From contig NC_065893.1 in NCBI RefSeq assembly GCF_905147045.1, positions 496,001-560,000 of the forward strand: a DNA stretch of 64,000 nucleotides. Reading direction: 5' to 3'. The notes under the pieces are model-generated. The model searched no databases and was not told where the DNA came from. It was given only the letters and a program-made list of their open reading frames with translations. The translations under genes and the position numbers were made by a program. Positions 1-11,589 of the stretch are shown piece by piece (position 1 is the first letter of the stretch; each line of letters starts with the position of its first letter). Origin of the DNA: Nymphalis io. Taxonomy: Eukaryota; Arthropoda; Insecta; Lepidoptera; Nymphalidae.

Positions 1-424
1 CGCTAGGCAGAAGAAGAAGAAGAGGAGACCACATCAAGCACATTAAATAATGACTAAATAGAATAAACACAATTAAAAAAGAAATATTACAATTAATGTA
101 ATTCTGGTAAGAAAATCTCGGAGCTTCAAAAAGCGTAATGCTTGCATAACCTATCTCCAGTCGTATTAAATAATTGGTCCATTGGAATATAAGAGAGAGG
201 TAATAGAGCCCACAATAAAACTATAAGTACTTTATTTATCAAGTATACTGACAAAAGAGATATTTATAAACATTTTAGGTTTTATAGCTGGTGCCGTATT
301 GACGGAGTAATGAATGACTTAGATTACTTATGGGCGAAGGTCATCGCTTATCATAATCCTGTAGTGGAATTGGCTTTATCAAAGTCTGTCTTTGAAAACG
401 TCAATAAAAAAAAAATTATACTAG
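1..424. other. Unique AT-rich DNA
   Basis: No gene or repeat family is recognisable. The window opens with a short (AGA)n purine run at about 8-28. The rest is low-complexity AT-rich sequence up to the family F copy that follows. Confidence 0.5.
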
Positions 425-690
425 TTACTATTTTTAGGTGGACGGACAATCGGGTCACCCGAAAATTTCTCACCGCGCATAGCCATCAGCGCTGTGAGAA
501 ATTTTAACCATTCATAACATCACCAATGCACCACCAACTTCGGAAGCTAAGATGTCATGTTCGTTGTATCTGTAGTAACACTGGCTCACTTACTATTGAA
601 ACTAGAACACACCAATACTAAGTTTTGCTGTTTGGCGGTAATTTATGATGAATGGGTGGTACGTAGACCGGTACCATACTAACGAGTACG
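425..690 (-). mobile_element. Family F retroposon, diverged full-length copy
   Basis: Reads as the reverse complement of the family F consensus seen at 14525-14822 and 56078-56360. Recognisable blocks are GGTGGACGGACAAT (the usual end near the poly-A tail), a diverged CACCAATGCACCACCAACTT, ACACTGGCTCACTTACTATT and GAATGGGTGGTAC. The A-run at about 408-417 lies outside this end. Many substitutions indicate an old insertion. No protein is encoded. Confidence 0.65.
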
Positions 691-755
691 CTGCAGGCGT
701 GCACGTGATGTTGTTTTTTTTTGTAAACATTAATATTATTATTTATTTATATATA

Positions 756-799
756 TAATAGTTCGCACGCGAAAGGTATCAGTCGCGTGCGAACTATTA
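756..799. repeat. Perfect 17-bp inverted repeat with 10-nt loop
   Basis: Arms 756-772 and 783-799 are exact reverse complements around the loop AAGGTATCAG. The stem core GTTCGCACGCG is GC-rich, in sharp contrast to the AT-only flanks. It could be the terminal hairpin of a decayed DNA transposon, an extruding cruciform or a small hairpin RNA. I did not find a second copy in the window. Confidence 0.75.
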
Positions 800-2120
800 C
801 GATTTTTGGTGCCTTGTTGGTATGTATGTATCTTATGTTTTGTTATATGTCGTGCCAAAATTATTAGGTTTTCTGACGATAAATTCTTAGATAATATTCA
901 GCATCGTATACGTTATGCGCAAAGAACACTAACAAAAAAAACATCTTATGTTTATAATAATACAAATTCACATTGATTACTTAGGAGTAGAATTTAATCA
1001 TATACATCGACGCGTACAAAGTAACGCAGTCTGTCATGATATAGATATTACAATTACAGATCTAGTACAAGCACATGCCAAAAACAGCATCTCATCCACA
1101 TCACATCCGCATCTCCCAGCGCTCATAAAGGGTCTTTCATATCGCCACCGGACGCTCGCTTCCTGAAAATGATACTTCGCAGTAATACTACCGGCGGTGT
1201 GAATACCTGAATTATTAAATGCATCGCGAAATATGATTTATATATTAAGTGATCTTTAAAATGGTCTTTGCATATGAATTATTTATATCGACGACTTAAA
1301 AAGTAAATGCAAATCAAAATTAAAAATGTTTAGCAAGAATGATAGCAACGCGACTCTTATTCTCTGGGGGAAGTTGATCCAGAACTCCTGTCATGATTGG
1401 AGGCAGCACGACTATTATATAATAAAACAAATGTAATACTATTCCAAAGCCTAATATTTGCACTGTTTTTTTACTTCTTCTTTAACATTATTTCCCTGAT
1501 ATGAGACGGAGCCGATGTATATAGGCATATAGCATCATTTTATAATTCCTATGAACAACAAACAAACATCTGAGTAAACATAAATTGTTTTAGATATTAT
1601 GACCATGTTTATTGATTTAATTGAAAAATGTGGCTACTAGATGTGAAAGTACGTTAGCCGGACGCATAAGAGAGTAGTAGTAATGCTTGGAGAAGTTTAA
1701 AAAACTTTTGTTAATTATAATTTAAGCAAAATTATACATCAAATTAAACTGCAATAATTATACAGATATTGGTCTTGAAACGTTTTCGTATAAATCAGTG
1801 CAATTTAAAATCAAAATATTATATCGAGGCGTAATGAAACGACACAAAGTAATAAAGATTTTTCCCTGTCATTAAACGCGTATTTTAAGAGTTCCAAAAA
1901 TATTTCACAAAAGAGTCGTATACCAAGAGATTCTTTTCAGCTGCTGGTAGATAAGAAAACATAGCTAATCCAGGTAACAGTGACCATTAACAAGCAGCGA
2001 TTGGCGAACGATCAAGAACGCGAACAATCTAGACTTTCCTTCTAGATTTATTATTATTTACACCTCTCACACCTACAGTCACCCGTTTTATTGTGCGCGT
2101 GCGCATGCGAAATTAGTCTT
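800..2120. other. Unique AT-rich DNA, no gene seen
   Basis: Contains one open frame (948-1166) without family resemblance, which I treat as chance. No tRNA, SINE or LINE motif was recognised. The stretch 1980-2110 has more CpG but no clear structure. Confidence 0.45.
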
Positions 2121-2124
2121 TTCA

Positions 2125-2400
2125 CGATATCATCAACTTCATCTCACGTAAAAATAGATAGAAATTATCCAAAAATCGTGGCATCATGAAACTAAAAATA
2201 AAAAACAGACGAGTAAGATGTACAAGATGCGACCTTATCGCCAAAGCAGCAATCTCTTCCAGGCAACTATAAGGCAGAGTAAATAAAAAAAAATAAAATA
2301 AAAAACTTTTTGTAGTGCATGTTTTATAATTTCGTTTATTATCACTGACAAATAAACCATACCTACTTAAATACAAACACTAATATTACATTACAACAAA
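2125..2400 (-). mobile_element. LINE 3' tail, CR1/Jockey-like family
   Basis: On the minus strand it carries a diverged form of the block in the better copy at 37043-37612: GCCTGGAAGAGATTGCTGC, then GGCGATAAGGTCGCATCTTG and an A-rich end. This block follows the reverse transcriptase stop codon in that copy, so it is the 3' UTR of a non-LTR retrotransposon. No coding part remains here. Confidence 0.65.
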
Positions 2401-2812
2401 ACCATTTCAGGTGTTTTTGAAGCCGATCGTAATCAAAATCAAATAAATATGTCACAGAATATGAATAATCATTATTATAATTTGATTCCTATTTATATAA
2501 ATTTAAGGCCTTATTTAGGATGCAATATTTGTTTCAGGTACCTCGTACAACTCGAAATAGCTTGACAAAGGGCTATGATCACTATTACAAATCCAAGTAT
2601 CAAAGTATTTAGATGAATATCAATTTATTTACAGACATCTTGTAGTAAGGACATCTGTAAGCGTGTAATGAGGGTCATATTCTATGCTTGTAATTAATGC
2701 TGTGGTTACTTCACCATTTATTGCGATGACAACGGGTATTAGTATACGACTTCAGTCGTGTGGTTCTAAGACACGGAACAGTTATCAGTCTAACTATTCT
2801 TTGACTGCATTT

Positions 2813-3080
2813 TTGGTCTAATGGGTGGTACTGCAGTACCCGCTGTTCTGGGTAAAAATCTGGTCAAAAGTTTTTCTGTCAATAAATAATTTCACAGCAG
2901 CAGCCTAGAGATTGGAATTTGCAATTGTTTAGTCTCCCGTGTCTCGGAAAGTACGCCTGAACTATTTCTGGTAGTGTCTGTGATTGCCTTCCTTTGCGAT
3001 TACCTATATAAATTTAGGAATGGAGAACGCGTGCTGCATGCTGACTATGTTGCTGCACACATTTGTGCACTGTAATAATT
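2813..3080 (+). mobile_element. Family C SINE, strongly diverged
   Basis: Starts with TTGGTCTAATGGGTGGT, a decayed tRNA-like A box. It retains the order GTGTCTCGGAAAGTACG, CCTGAACT and CACACATTTGTGCACTGTAATA that defines family C (compare 34436-34785). The (ATC)n tail is not visible, so the 3' end is lost or too diverged. Confidence 0.6.
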
Positions 3081-3084
3081 AAAA

Positions 3085-4390
3085 AGATTTTATGTTATAC
3101 ATTTTTTATGACATGTTACAAGACTGATGTAACTCTTCAACTAACTAGCCGGTAAAGAATGACAATAATATATAAGGTATATGTAAACAAGCAAGATTTC
3201 CAGTTTGCTGATATGTAAAATAATAATCTTGCGTATTATTTAATATTTGTTGCAAAAAATATCTATTGATTAAATCTATATGGTTTAACAAAATCAATAA
3301 AATCATTTAATTCAAATTTCAACATAACACACATAATTTGTTTTACCAATATGTAATCTAAGTGTTTAAGTATAACTTTTATTTATTTAAAAATTCTGAC
3401 TTGATTGTATTAACAAATGCCTTAACATTTTATGTATTTTTCAAGATCGATTCAATCATATTAATGTTTATAAATAAATATGATATTAATGATACTCATA
3501 ATATATATTTTATTTCATGCATTTAATGGAATGGAAGGGAACATACGGTTCAAAGATACGTTATTAGACAAATACACTGTACTAATAATATTATTTGTAT
3601 TAAAACAGGAATAGTTACGTATAATATGATTTAAACTTTTATACTACGCGACATCACCTATAGTATTATGCTTAAAATAATAGTTCAAGCTTCAACATTG
3701 CTAGTGTATCTTGAATTAGTTTTGTCTTTGGGATATTTTCTTAACTCTGATTCGCTAATAAAGTATCCCATATGAATACCAATTGTATTTCTTTTCTATA
3801 TCTTCAGTTATTTTTATTTATTTTCTATAGTAACAAGTGCTATTAACAAGATTGCTAGCCTAAATACCGTGTGATTTACGAGATTTGAACAGTTTTTCAC
3901 GCATTGCCCTCTCAGTAATATCTTTAAGTATCTCTGATAAATATCTACGCTAATAAACGCTAAGAAACAATAAATCTCTTTAACAGGCGTGATAACCGAC
4001 GCTGTCACAGAATGGAGACAACAGCTTATCATAAATTACGAGACGAACAAAATAATACGATAAATCTTTGAATATTTAAAACTGTTATCAACTCAAGTTG
4101 ATATTTATTTTCAAAATATTATATATATCTTAATAGAATATAATAAATCAAATTTAAAACATCGGTAACATTATCTACTTTAAGGAATACGGAACTTTAT
4201 GGTGACCTCACTAGGAAACAATTGGGTTTTTTTTTTCAAAGTTTTAATGAAAATAGAGTAATCTTTTCTGTTTTCTACTGTTACTGTACTGTTACTCATC
4301 ACGAGGTCTCCTAAACTATCCGTTCGATTGACTTGAAAAATGACACAGGGAAGGAGCTCTGACGTAGACGCTCACTTAGAACGGATTTTA
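3085..4390. other. Unique AT-rich DNA, no gene seen
   Basis: Very AT-rich. An open frame on the minus strand (3814-4032) shows no family resemblance. A T10 run lies near 4228. Nothing else is supportable. Confidence 0.45.
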
Positions 4391-4394
4391 CGCA

Positions 4395-5060
4395 AATCCT
4401 AACTAAAATACATTTTTCTGCTTATCAACCCGTGCGAAGCCGGGATGATAAGCAATTTATAAATAAAGTTTGAATTATGAACATAAATTACTTAACAGAA
4501 AAACACTGTAATAAAAAAAAGGTATATCTATAAGAAATCAGTTTCATCGAGCATGCTCCGATATAATATAATAACCAATAGTTAATCGTCAGTAGTTTGA
4601 GCTCAATTTTAATCAAATTGTATTATTATCCTACTGGATGTATTCATCTGTGGCATTATTTGAAGCTTGTAAAAATATAGTGAGGCTTGAAGGCAAATAG
4701 ATTCCTTTGCATGAAATATGTTGTTTCGGAATATGGTGGACTAGAGCCGCTTAGTTAATAACAATGGGTATTGTTATATACTTATTATTTATTGCGATGC
4801 GTCATAAGCTTGTTATTAGCATATAAAAGTTATCAAGTAATTGTACCGTTCGTAGATCACAACATACTTTGAAATAAATTCACCCGCCATGTCTGTCTAT
4901 ATGTCTATCTGGACGCGATAAAATCCAAAACTAATGAGCGAATTTTCAATAGACGGCGTGCATCATGAGGAAAATTTAAATATATAATTCATTAAAGTTC
5001 TGCGTAAATGGTGAAAATATGATTGTCGGAGTTGTCGGAAAAAAGCATGTCGTCTGGGAA
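4395..5060. mobile_element. Decayed interspersed repeat of the 'cgaagccggg' type
   Basis: CCCGTGCGAAGCCGGGATGA at about 4429 is followed by TCTGTCTATATGTCTATCTG and GGACGCGATAAAATCCAAAA, then TATATAATTCATTAAAG. These phrases recur in lepidopteran genomes as parts of a high-copy element (recognition from memory). No coding sequence remains, so the class is not assigned. Confidence 0.4.
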
Positions 5061-5483
5061 CTATTACTTGTGTGCACCGCATAAACCAATGTAGTATTAT
5101 GATACACAAGTTTTATCTAGTCCCTTATATTACCTGTGACGGCCCAGGACGGGTGTCTAGTGTAGAACGTAGTTACTGATATCAACTGGAAATCTTATGT
5201 TGAATGTGACGAACTAAATGCGACAACTTTCATTTAAAATGATTATTAAAACATGTTTGTGTACATACTTCATAAAATATACGTATTTTCAGTCAGACAA
5301 TAATCCTTATCATATTGAAAAGGTGTTAAGGTAATGAATTGCAATCTCATCTATTGACAGCAGATTCATCTACATTAGTAAGGAATATGAAGAACATTCA
5401 ATATAGGAGCTGGTCATTTTCAGATGAGCGTTAACGTTTTAAGAGCGAAACTATCAATTAAATGTAAAATTATACTCGTATAA

Positions 5484-5725
5484 TTGGCCTGTTCATAATT
5501 GATACTTGGCTAAGGCCTCCTCTCCTTTTTGAGAACGTTTAGAGCTTAGTCCACCACTCTGGTCCAATAAGGTATAGTGGATACACGTGACAGATTATCA
5601 TCCGTCACATGCTCTTTACGACGTTTTCCTCACCACCGAGCACGATATGAATTATAAACGCAAATTAATGACATGAAAATTTTGTGGTGCTTGCCTTGAA
5701 TTGGTTAAACTCGGATTCACGTCTT
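5484..5725 (-). mobile_element. Family A (Metulj-like) SINE, diverged
   Basis: Reverse complement of family A. In plus-strand order it shows the 3' block GGCTAAGGCCTCCTCTCC, then CACGATATGAATTATAAACG, ACATGAAAATTTTGTGGTGC and a decayed B box. Many changes indicate an old copy. Confidence 0.65.
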
Positions 5726-5734
5726 AAATCAGTT

Positions 5735-6560
5735 AAAATTTTAAGAAACGCCAAGCAAACGTTACGTCGTCAACTGTAACCGATACTAACAATAAATCTA
5801 TAACCATGTCAATCACTCAAACAAGAAGTGGTCTCACATAGTTACGAGTAAATAAACGAGATCAGAGGCGAATCGGCACTGGTGATGACGGCCTAATGCG
5901 TTGCTCACGCCACCAGTGCGAACAGACCCCGTGTTTACCTTTAACACAGAGTAGACTAGTCACAGATACAATATTATATACAAATGTGTAAATATAAGTA
6001 AGTTTAATCTGTCTTATCACATTATGTGCAATATTACTTTATTGTTATACGATTATCAATTTTAATATTAATGCTAAAATTTCTACAGGATACGACCTTA
6101 CGGTGCCTAGTTCCTGTGACAACTTCGCCAATCAATTGAGTATTTATTTAATTTTAAACTTGAAATAGATACTATATTTTTACTTTTTAAAAAAATTAAG
6201 TGGCTGAACTGAAGAACACATTTGATTTAAAACATAGTGTTGTTGGATTTGTTAATTATTACGAGTAGCTTCCACCGGTTTTAGGAAAAAAAAAAAAACT
6301 TTCTTCTTAGGGCTTTAAGCTTCGAAGATTATTAAATAACTTGTAGTGTTTTTTTTTCGTTTACTTTTATAAACGACTTTGTACATCTACTTATACTTGA
6401 AATAATTATATTGTTTACCCTAATCACGATTACTCTGTAAGTCCTTTGTACGATAGTAGTGGATTGGTACCACAGTATTGGTACGATGGTTACCTTATCG
6501 AATTAAAAATAGCAGTTTAAATACCTTTTTTGTTTCCATTTTCATATTACGTTGTGAAAC
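5735..6560. other. Unique DNA, no gene seen
   Basis: Has a slightly CpG-richer patch at 5870-5935 and an A12 run near 6288. No family resemblance was recognised. Confidence 0.4.
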
Positions 6561-6561
6561 G

Positions 6562-6690
6562 CTTAGATATAGGAGATGGCTCAGTGAGAACTCGTAAATA
6601 TTAACCGATGATTGCGAGTGCAAATCCAGCAAGTTAGATTTTGTCATGGGCTTTATATGTTTTTAATTTATTTCAGTTCATTCATATATT
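6562..6690 (+). mobile_element. Family A SINE, 5' remnant
   Basis: GGAGATGGCTCAGTGAGAAC followed by TTAACCGATGATTGCGAGTG matches the tRNA-like head of family A. The body is lost after about 130 bp. Confidence 0.5.
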
Positions 6691-6767
6691 GAAAATAATA
6701 GATTTTGACTTTAACTATGATGATATTATATTCACTAGCCAACATACTGTATGATGATGATCTCTTC

Positions 6768-7100
6768 TTACCGATTTTGACCAAGGCTGCCTATCTAAAA
6801 GGAGTTTCATCAACTGCGTAGAACATATTGTAGTCCAGAAGGTGTGCGGCAACACAGGTGCACTCTCTATTCCTTCACTCTCATAATCTAAAGGGACGGC
6901 AAATCCAACACGACCGGAAAGGGTTCAGGTGCTGGATCAACAGTTCTACGTGCTTTCCGAGGCTCGGGAAGGTACACACTTTCAAAATCCACTCCGGACT
7001 GCTACTGCGACGCAATAATACCCGAAAACTTTTTAGCCGATCTGGTTTGAACCCATGACTTCGGAGTCTGCGGCCTTATATCTTGTACAGTGGACACAAC
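6768..7100 (-). mobile_element. Family C SINE, near full length
   Basis: Reverse complement of family C. In plus order: ACCGATTTTGACCAAGGC, GGTGCACTCTCTATTCCTTC, CACGACCGGAAAGGGTTCAG, TACGTGCTTTCCGAGGCTC, then the tRNA-like head with B box GGTTTGAACCC near 7045. An open frame at 6858-7058 is an antisense reading of this SINE. Confidence 0.75.
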
Positions 7101-7104
7101 GAGG

Positions 7105-7785
7105 CAGTCAACATATCAAACATACCATAATACATGTTTTGTAAAGAATCCTGATCAAACATTACATTTAGTTTTATTACACTTAGAATATCTTAACAAG
7201 GAGGTACAAAAAGCTTTAAATGTTTCCTTAAGCCTTTGCCCAGCTTTGGGCACAAAAACGCTTCATACTTTAATGGTGTTAAATTACAATTTTTATTTAA
7301 TATTGTTAATACGGTAATAAAAAGAAAAGTCAACTATGAATAACTATATATTTTCCTGAACAACTAAATACTCTACGCGTTGAAGTTACCAAATAAAAAA
7401 ACTATACAAAAACTGTTTACACCATCGTCAAAGTTATCAATACGTCTGTCGGTTCGTTGAAGCGATTTTTGAGTGATTCTCACTAGGGTTATTTGATTAA
7501 TGCACCTACGATGGACGATCTTGGAACGAAGCCAGTTGCTCTAAACCCGACATACAAAAAAAAACTTTTAATAACTGCTGTTTAGCAAAACAATTTACGT
7601 ATGTACGGCTGTTTGTTTTCTTTATCGGATAAGAATGGGTAATAAAATATTATATGTGCGCAATATAGGTTGTACAAGCATTGCCTCTGACTCTGGGCGC
7701 ATCGGCTTTGAAAATACGAATGCAATTCCTTTATATTTCTATTGATGTACTGTAAGTCACCACGACATTACATTAGTTAATCCCT
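7105..7785. other. Unique DNA, no gene seen
   Basis: The open frame 7090-7317 has no recognisable domain and partly overlaps a SINE head. No splice-site context supports it as an exon. Confidence 0.4.
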
Positions 7786-7788
7786 AGA

Positions 7789-7955
7789 GAGCCTTGGAGA
7801 TGGCTTAGTAGTTAGTGTACGTGTATTTCACTGAAGATCGTGGTACGGTGTCGAAATTGTGTTTATAATTTATTTCATGCTCGGCGGTGAATGCAAAACA
7901 TCTGGATGCTGCGTGAGTCGGTTAAAAATCTACCGAGCATTGAATGTGGCTAGGA
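7789..7955 (+). mobile_element. Family A SINE, 5' part
   Basis: GAGCCTTGGAGATGGCTTAG, GTGTTTATAATTTATTTCAT and CATGCTCGGCGGTGAATGC match the first half of family A. The 3' half is absent. Confidence 0.55.
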
Positions 7956-7959
7956 GTCA

Positions 7960-8390
7960 CTTTCTTCTTAAAAAGAGTTCTATTAGACTAGCTGTGGGAT
8001 ATTAAGAAGCAGTTCCTTTTTTCTATTAATTTTATGTCGATTTCATCATATATATTATATCAAAAATCTTTTTATTTTTATATGTTGACGAAAAAAGTAA
8101 TTATTACAAAAGTTATTTAATAAATATTTGATGGACAGACACGATGTCACTACTAATTTCATATACATATATAATATTAAACTCTGAACGAATACCGATA
8201 TCAGAATTATTAATACAATACAATGTGTACCTTTGCTCCAAAGCATCAACACAACATATTTTTAAAATTAAGAAAATTGATTACAAAATGTAATCAAAAA
8301 TGTTGCATATAAAAAACACTCATTCATAACGAATACAATATTTCTAATATTTTTTATAAGCGTGCTTCACACTTCCGTCATTTATTACTT
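7960..8390. other. Unique AT-rich DNA, no gene seen
   Basis: No repeat or coding resemblance was recognised. It ends where the degenerate repeat at 8395 begins. Confidence 0.4.
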
Positions 8391-8394
8391 ACTA

Positions 8395-8670
8395 GAAAAA
8401 CCCGTGGCTTCGCCAACGTGGACAAACAGTTTATAACGAAAATTCTTTAAAATCTGCCATTTTAACGTAAAAAATGCCTATTTGAAATATAAACATAAAA
8501 TATTTGTTTGTCAATTTAAATTTCTTATAATTTTGACAGACTTAACCGATTTTTATGAAATAAGTACTACACCGTACTTTGGATTACTCCTTATAATAAT
8601 TTAGTTTTTAGCATTTATAATTGTTAGCCATTTTGAATATTACCTCGGACAAACAGACAGACAAAAATGA
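8395..8670. mobile_element. Decayed interspersed repeat of the 'ggcttcgcc' type
   Basis: Begins AAAACCCGTGGCTTCGCCAA and ends CGGACAAACAGACAGACAAA. Both phrases bracket a common lepidopteran repeat of uncertain class (recalled, not searched). No open frame survives. Confidence 0.4.
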
Positions 8671-8674
8671 AAAA

Positions 8675-9180
8675 ATGATTTGGTAATTTATTATTACAGT
8701 TATTTTTAAATCACAGAGAGACACTACCATTTTATTTATAAGTATAGACGTGTGTATTTTCCTAGAATTGCTATAAACTTCTGTTTCCGTATTTAGAATA
8801 CTAAAATAGATATTATTTTAAAGCATACCTTATACCGGATTGTGTTTTATAAAAATATCGAGAACAAATCCAGTGTTGACGGTGATAGATACAGCTTTTA
8901 GTGTAGACACGATCGCACCTGTTGTGAGACGCCCTCTGGAGGAATCTCGTGTGTTTATTTTTAACGATATACATACATTAGTATAAACGTAACGGTTTGG
9001 TATTAAAGTCCGGCTGCTGAGGTGTCAGTATCGCATTGACATCTATTGGTTGGTCATGAATAATGAGGCTCCATAAATATAAACAACTGACATAATCTTG
9101 TAACAGTTCAGATTATATACTTGTTAGCAATAAGCAATGTCGCTTTTTAAGTAATTACTAATATTCCTACTTACCGCTCG
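8675..9180. other. Unique DNA, possible regulatory sequence
   Basis: No gene. The stretch 9000-9085 is less AT-rich and holds the string GGCTCCATAAATATAAAC, which contains a CCATAAA-type homeodomain site. This is a weak hint only. Confidence 0.3.
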
Positions 9181-9181
9181 C

Positions 9182-9290
9182 ATTAAGCGTACAGCTTGTT
9201 TTAGGATTGGAGACGACAATAGCCGAGGGGTCAGGATCGAACTTACGACTTAGCTACGCGGCTCGTAAATTATTGCGTTTTCGACGCTAT
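9182..9290 (-). mobile_element. tRNA-derived SINE fragment of a fifth type
   Basis: On the minus strand: CGAGCCGCGTAGCTAAGTCG, then B box GTTCGATCC, then CTGACCCCTCGGCTATTGTC. This is the head-to-body order of a common lepidopteran SINE that differs from families A, B and C here. Only about 110 bp remain. Confidence 0.5.
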
Positions 9291-9325
9291 TTATTCTTAT
9301 TTATTTAAAATTATGACATTAATAT

Positions 9326-9347
9326 TAATTGCATAATGATACTAAAA
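9326..9347. repeat. Left flank of an occupied insertion site
   Basis: TAATTGCATAATGATACTAA is also found at 12326-12345. There it is followed directly by the sequence that here lies beyond a 310-bp SINE insertion. See the companion feature at 12326-12415. Confidence 0.7.
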
Positions 9348-9651
9348 GTCGAGATGGCCCAGTGGTAAGAACGCGTGAATCCTAACCAATGAAGGTGGGT
9401 TCAAACCCCTGTGCAAGCACCTCTGAATTTTCATGTGCTTAATTTCTGTTTATAATTCATCTCGTGCTTTTCGGTGAAGGAAAACATAGTGAGGAAACCT
9501 GCATGTATCTAATTTCATCGAAATTCTACCACATGTGTATTCCACCAACCCGCATTGGAGCAGCGTGGTGGAATAAGCTCCAAACCTTCTCCTCAAAAAG
9601 GGAGAGGAGGCCTGAGGAGCCTAGCAGTGGGACATTTACTGGCTGTTACTT
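9348..9651 (+). mobile_element. Family A (Metulj-like) SINE, full length
   Basis: Nearly complete. Head GTCGAGATGGCCCAGTGGTA, B box GGGTTCAAACCCC, middle GAGGAAACCTGCATGTATC, then GCATTGGAGCAGCGTGGTGG and the 3' end GGCTGTTAC. It splits a sequence that is uninterrupted at 12326-12415. The flanks show an imperfect 6-bp duplication, ACTAAA and AGTAAA. The open frame 9464-9742 is a reading of this SINE and the next one. Confidence 0.88.
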
Positions 9652-9668
9652 AGTAAATGGTAGTAGGT

Positions 9669-9685
9669 CAAATAATATCCTGGGA
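9669..9685 (-). mobile_element. Tip of a family B SINE tail
   Basis: AATAATATCCTGGGAC is the reverse complement of the last bases of family B (GTCCCAGGATATTATT). It is joined directly to the T-run of the family F copy, forming a small composite. It also creates an 8-bp inverted repeat, AATATCCT...AGGATATT. Confidence 0.45.
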
Positions 9686-9955
9686 CAGGATATTTTTTTT
9701 TTTTATAGAATAGGAAGGTGGACGAGCATATGGGCCACCTAATGGTAAGTGGTCACCAAACGCCCTTAGACATTGGCATTGTAAGAAATGTCAACCATAT
9801 CTTATAGCCAATGCGCCACCAACCTTGGGAACTAAGATTTTATGTCCCTTGTGCCTGTAATTACACTGGCTCACTCACCCTTCAAACCGGAACACAACAA
9901 TATCAAGTATTGCTGTTTTGCGGTAGAATATCTGATGAGTGGGTGGTCTGATAAT
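9686..9955 (-). mobile_element. Family F retroposon, nearly full length
   Basis: Starts with T12 (the poly-A tail in reverse) and ATAGAATAGGAAGGTGGACG, then GCATATGGGCCACCTAATGG, GCGCCACCAACCTTGGGAAC and GATGAGTGGGTGGTCTGATA. High identity to the other complete copies suggests a relatively recent insertion. It lies in the same site as the family A copy just upstream. Confidence 0.85.
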
Positions 9956-9969
9956 ATAAATAAACGATA

Positions 9970-10650
9970 TAAATAAATAAACGATAATAATATTTTTATC
10001 GAAGTTCTTTAAATGTTACATTCGATAACTTACCTGTCAGGCGGTAGGACTTTAGGTAGATGGCGATTTTGTTTTTTTTTTTTGTATAATCTAACCGGCA
10101 TATATTTAAATTTAAATATTTTAGCTATTGTAATACATAAATTAAAAATTGGCATTTGTTTCTTTACTAGCCAATCTTAGGAAGTAGGGGAATGCAATTT
10201 TAGCAAATAAATAAACTGATTTATCTCGCTCTATGAATTTATAGCACAAATAATGTTTTTTATGAAAAATTTTAAATGATATTCATGTAATGGAAAGCGA
10301 AGTTCCACTTTCGGACAGCATTTCTGAGAAAAATCTCCGTTCCGAACAAACGTCAGTTCTGACGCGTGGAAAGAGTTCAAGCCATTTTTGAATGAAAATC
10401 AGTTTGTACAGCGAGTTGAGGATTTTTATAAATATTTAAATGTAATGTAGAAAAACCTCCATCATAAGTCATGTCACAAATAGTCAAATATTTTATATAA
10501 TATCGGAGTAAATTGACAAAAATGACTATTCAAGATATTTTGTAACCTAAAAAAAGGTTCCTATTATGTAAAAGAAGTACTTTATTCTACCAGTGGTTTG
10601 AGTGTGTGTGTGTTGTGTATTTTTGTGTGTATGTGGAGAAATGAAGATTG
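9970..10650. other. Unique DNA with right flank of the occupied site
   Basis: ATAAATAAACGATAATAATA and CTTTAAATGTTACATT (about 9995-10023) resume the sequence that is contiguous at 12360-12403. Beyond that nothing is recognised apart from a (TG)n run near 10600. Confidence 0.5.
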
Positions 10651-10654
10651 AGTA

Positions 10655-10812
10655 AGCCAGTGTAGTTACAGGCAAAAAGCTCGTTAAATCCTATATTAGG
10701 CGACGCATTAACAGTATATTAATAAGTTTTACTTCCGGCAATGCCAATATCTATAGTCGAAAAAGACCAATTACCATCAGGTGACTGATTTACTTCTCTT
10801 AAAAAAAATTTA
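10655..10812 (+). mobile_element. Family F retroposon, 3' half, diverged
   Basis: AGTAAGCCAGTGTAGTTACA, then GGCAATGCCAATATCTATAG, TTACCATCAGGTGACTG and an A-rich 3' end. The 5' half is missing. Confidence 0.6.
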
Positions 10813-10814
10813 AA

Positions 10815-11430
10815 AAAAAATCGTAGGAACATTTTGTTGATACTATTATTTTGTTAAACACCGGTAAGGTCCTCATCTTATGCCGAAATAAGTTGGTAAC
10901 GTGTGATCATTCTAGAAGAAGAAAGAGAATCCACGTCTGCAAATGACGTAGAATAAATGCAGAATAATATGATAGTGTGGTATATACTAAGTGTATTTAT
11001 ACGAGCAATATAAGCATCTTTATATGTAATAGTAAGGGGGCAAATAGGCGTCAGGCATAGCTGTTGGTAAGCGTCTACCACCGGCCACGGTCATAGTAGG
11101 CTCTTTTCTTGAAGGTTTCTAAGTCGTAGCGGCTTGGAAAAACCGCAGGGAAAAGATGGTTCCCCAGAATGGTTATGCGGTATTGAGTTTTATTGAGTAA
11201 TAGGTAGCATATTATTTAAATTAAGCAAGGCACGGACGCTAAGTCTGTGGTGATTTATTAATAAATAATAATAGTAAAAAAAAGACTTGTGATAATTTAC
11301 CTCGTATCATCAGATGAACACGTTAACGGTTATTAATCACGGCTCGTCGAACGGTGACAGTCGCTAATGACTTGCAGTCGAAACCGTGAGAATAACATAA
11401 TATTGAAATGATCGCTGGTTATGTGGGATT
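10815..11430. other. Unique DNA, no gene seen
   Basis: No coding or repeat resemblance was recognised. The minus-strand open frame 10878-11081 lacks any motif. Confidence 0.35.
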
Positions 11431-11431
11431 T

Positions 11432-11585
11432 TTCTATTTTTTATTTTTAGGCACACTGGCAAATGGGTCACCTGATGGTAATTAGTCATAGCTGCCCATA
11501 GAATATGCACTGTAAGAAGTATTTGCTATCCCTTACCACACATCGACAATACGCCACCGATTTGGCACCTTATGGCTTTACTTAT
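11432..11585 (-). mobile_element. Family F retroposon, 3' half, diverged
   Basis: TATTTTTAGGCACACTGGC, AAATGGGTCACCTGATGGTA, AATATGCACTGTAAGAAGTA and ATACGCCACCGATTTGGCAC match family F in reverse orientation. The T-run is at its left end. Confidence 0.6.
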
Positions 11586-11589
11586 AAAC

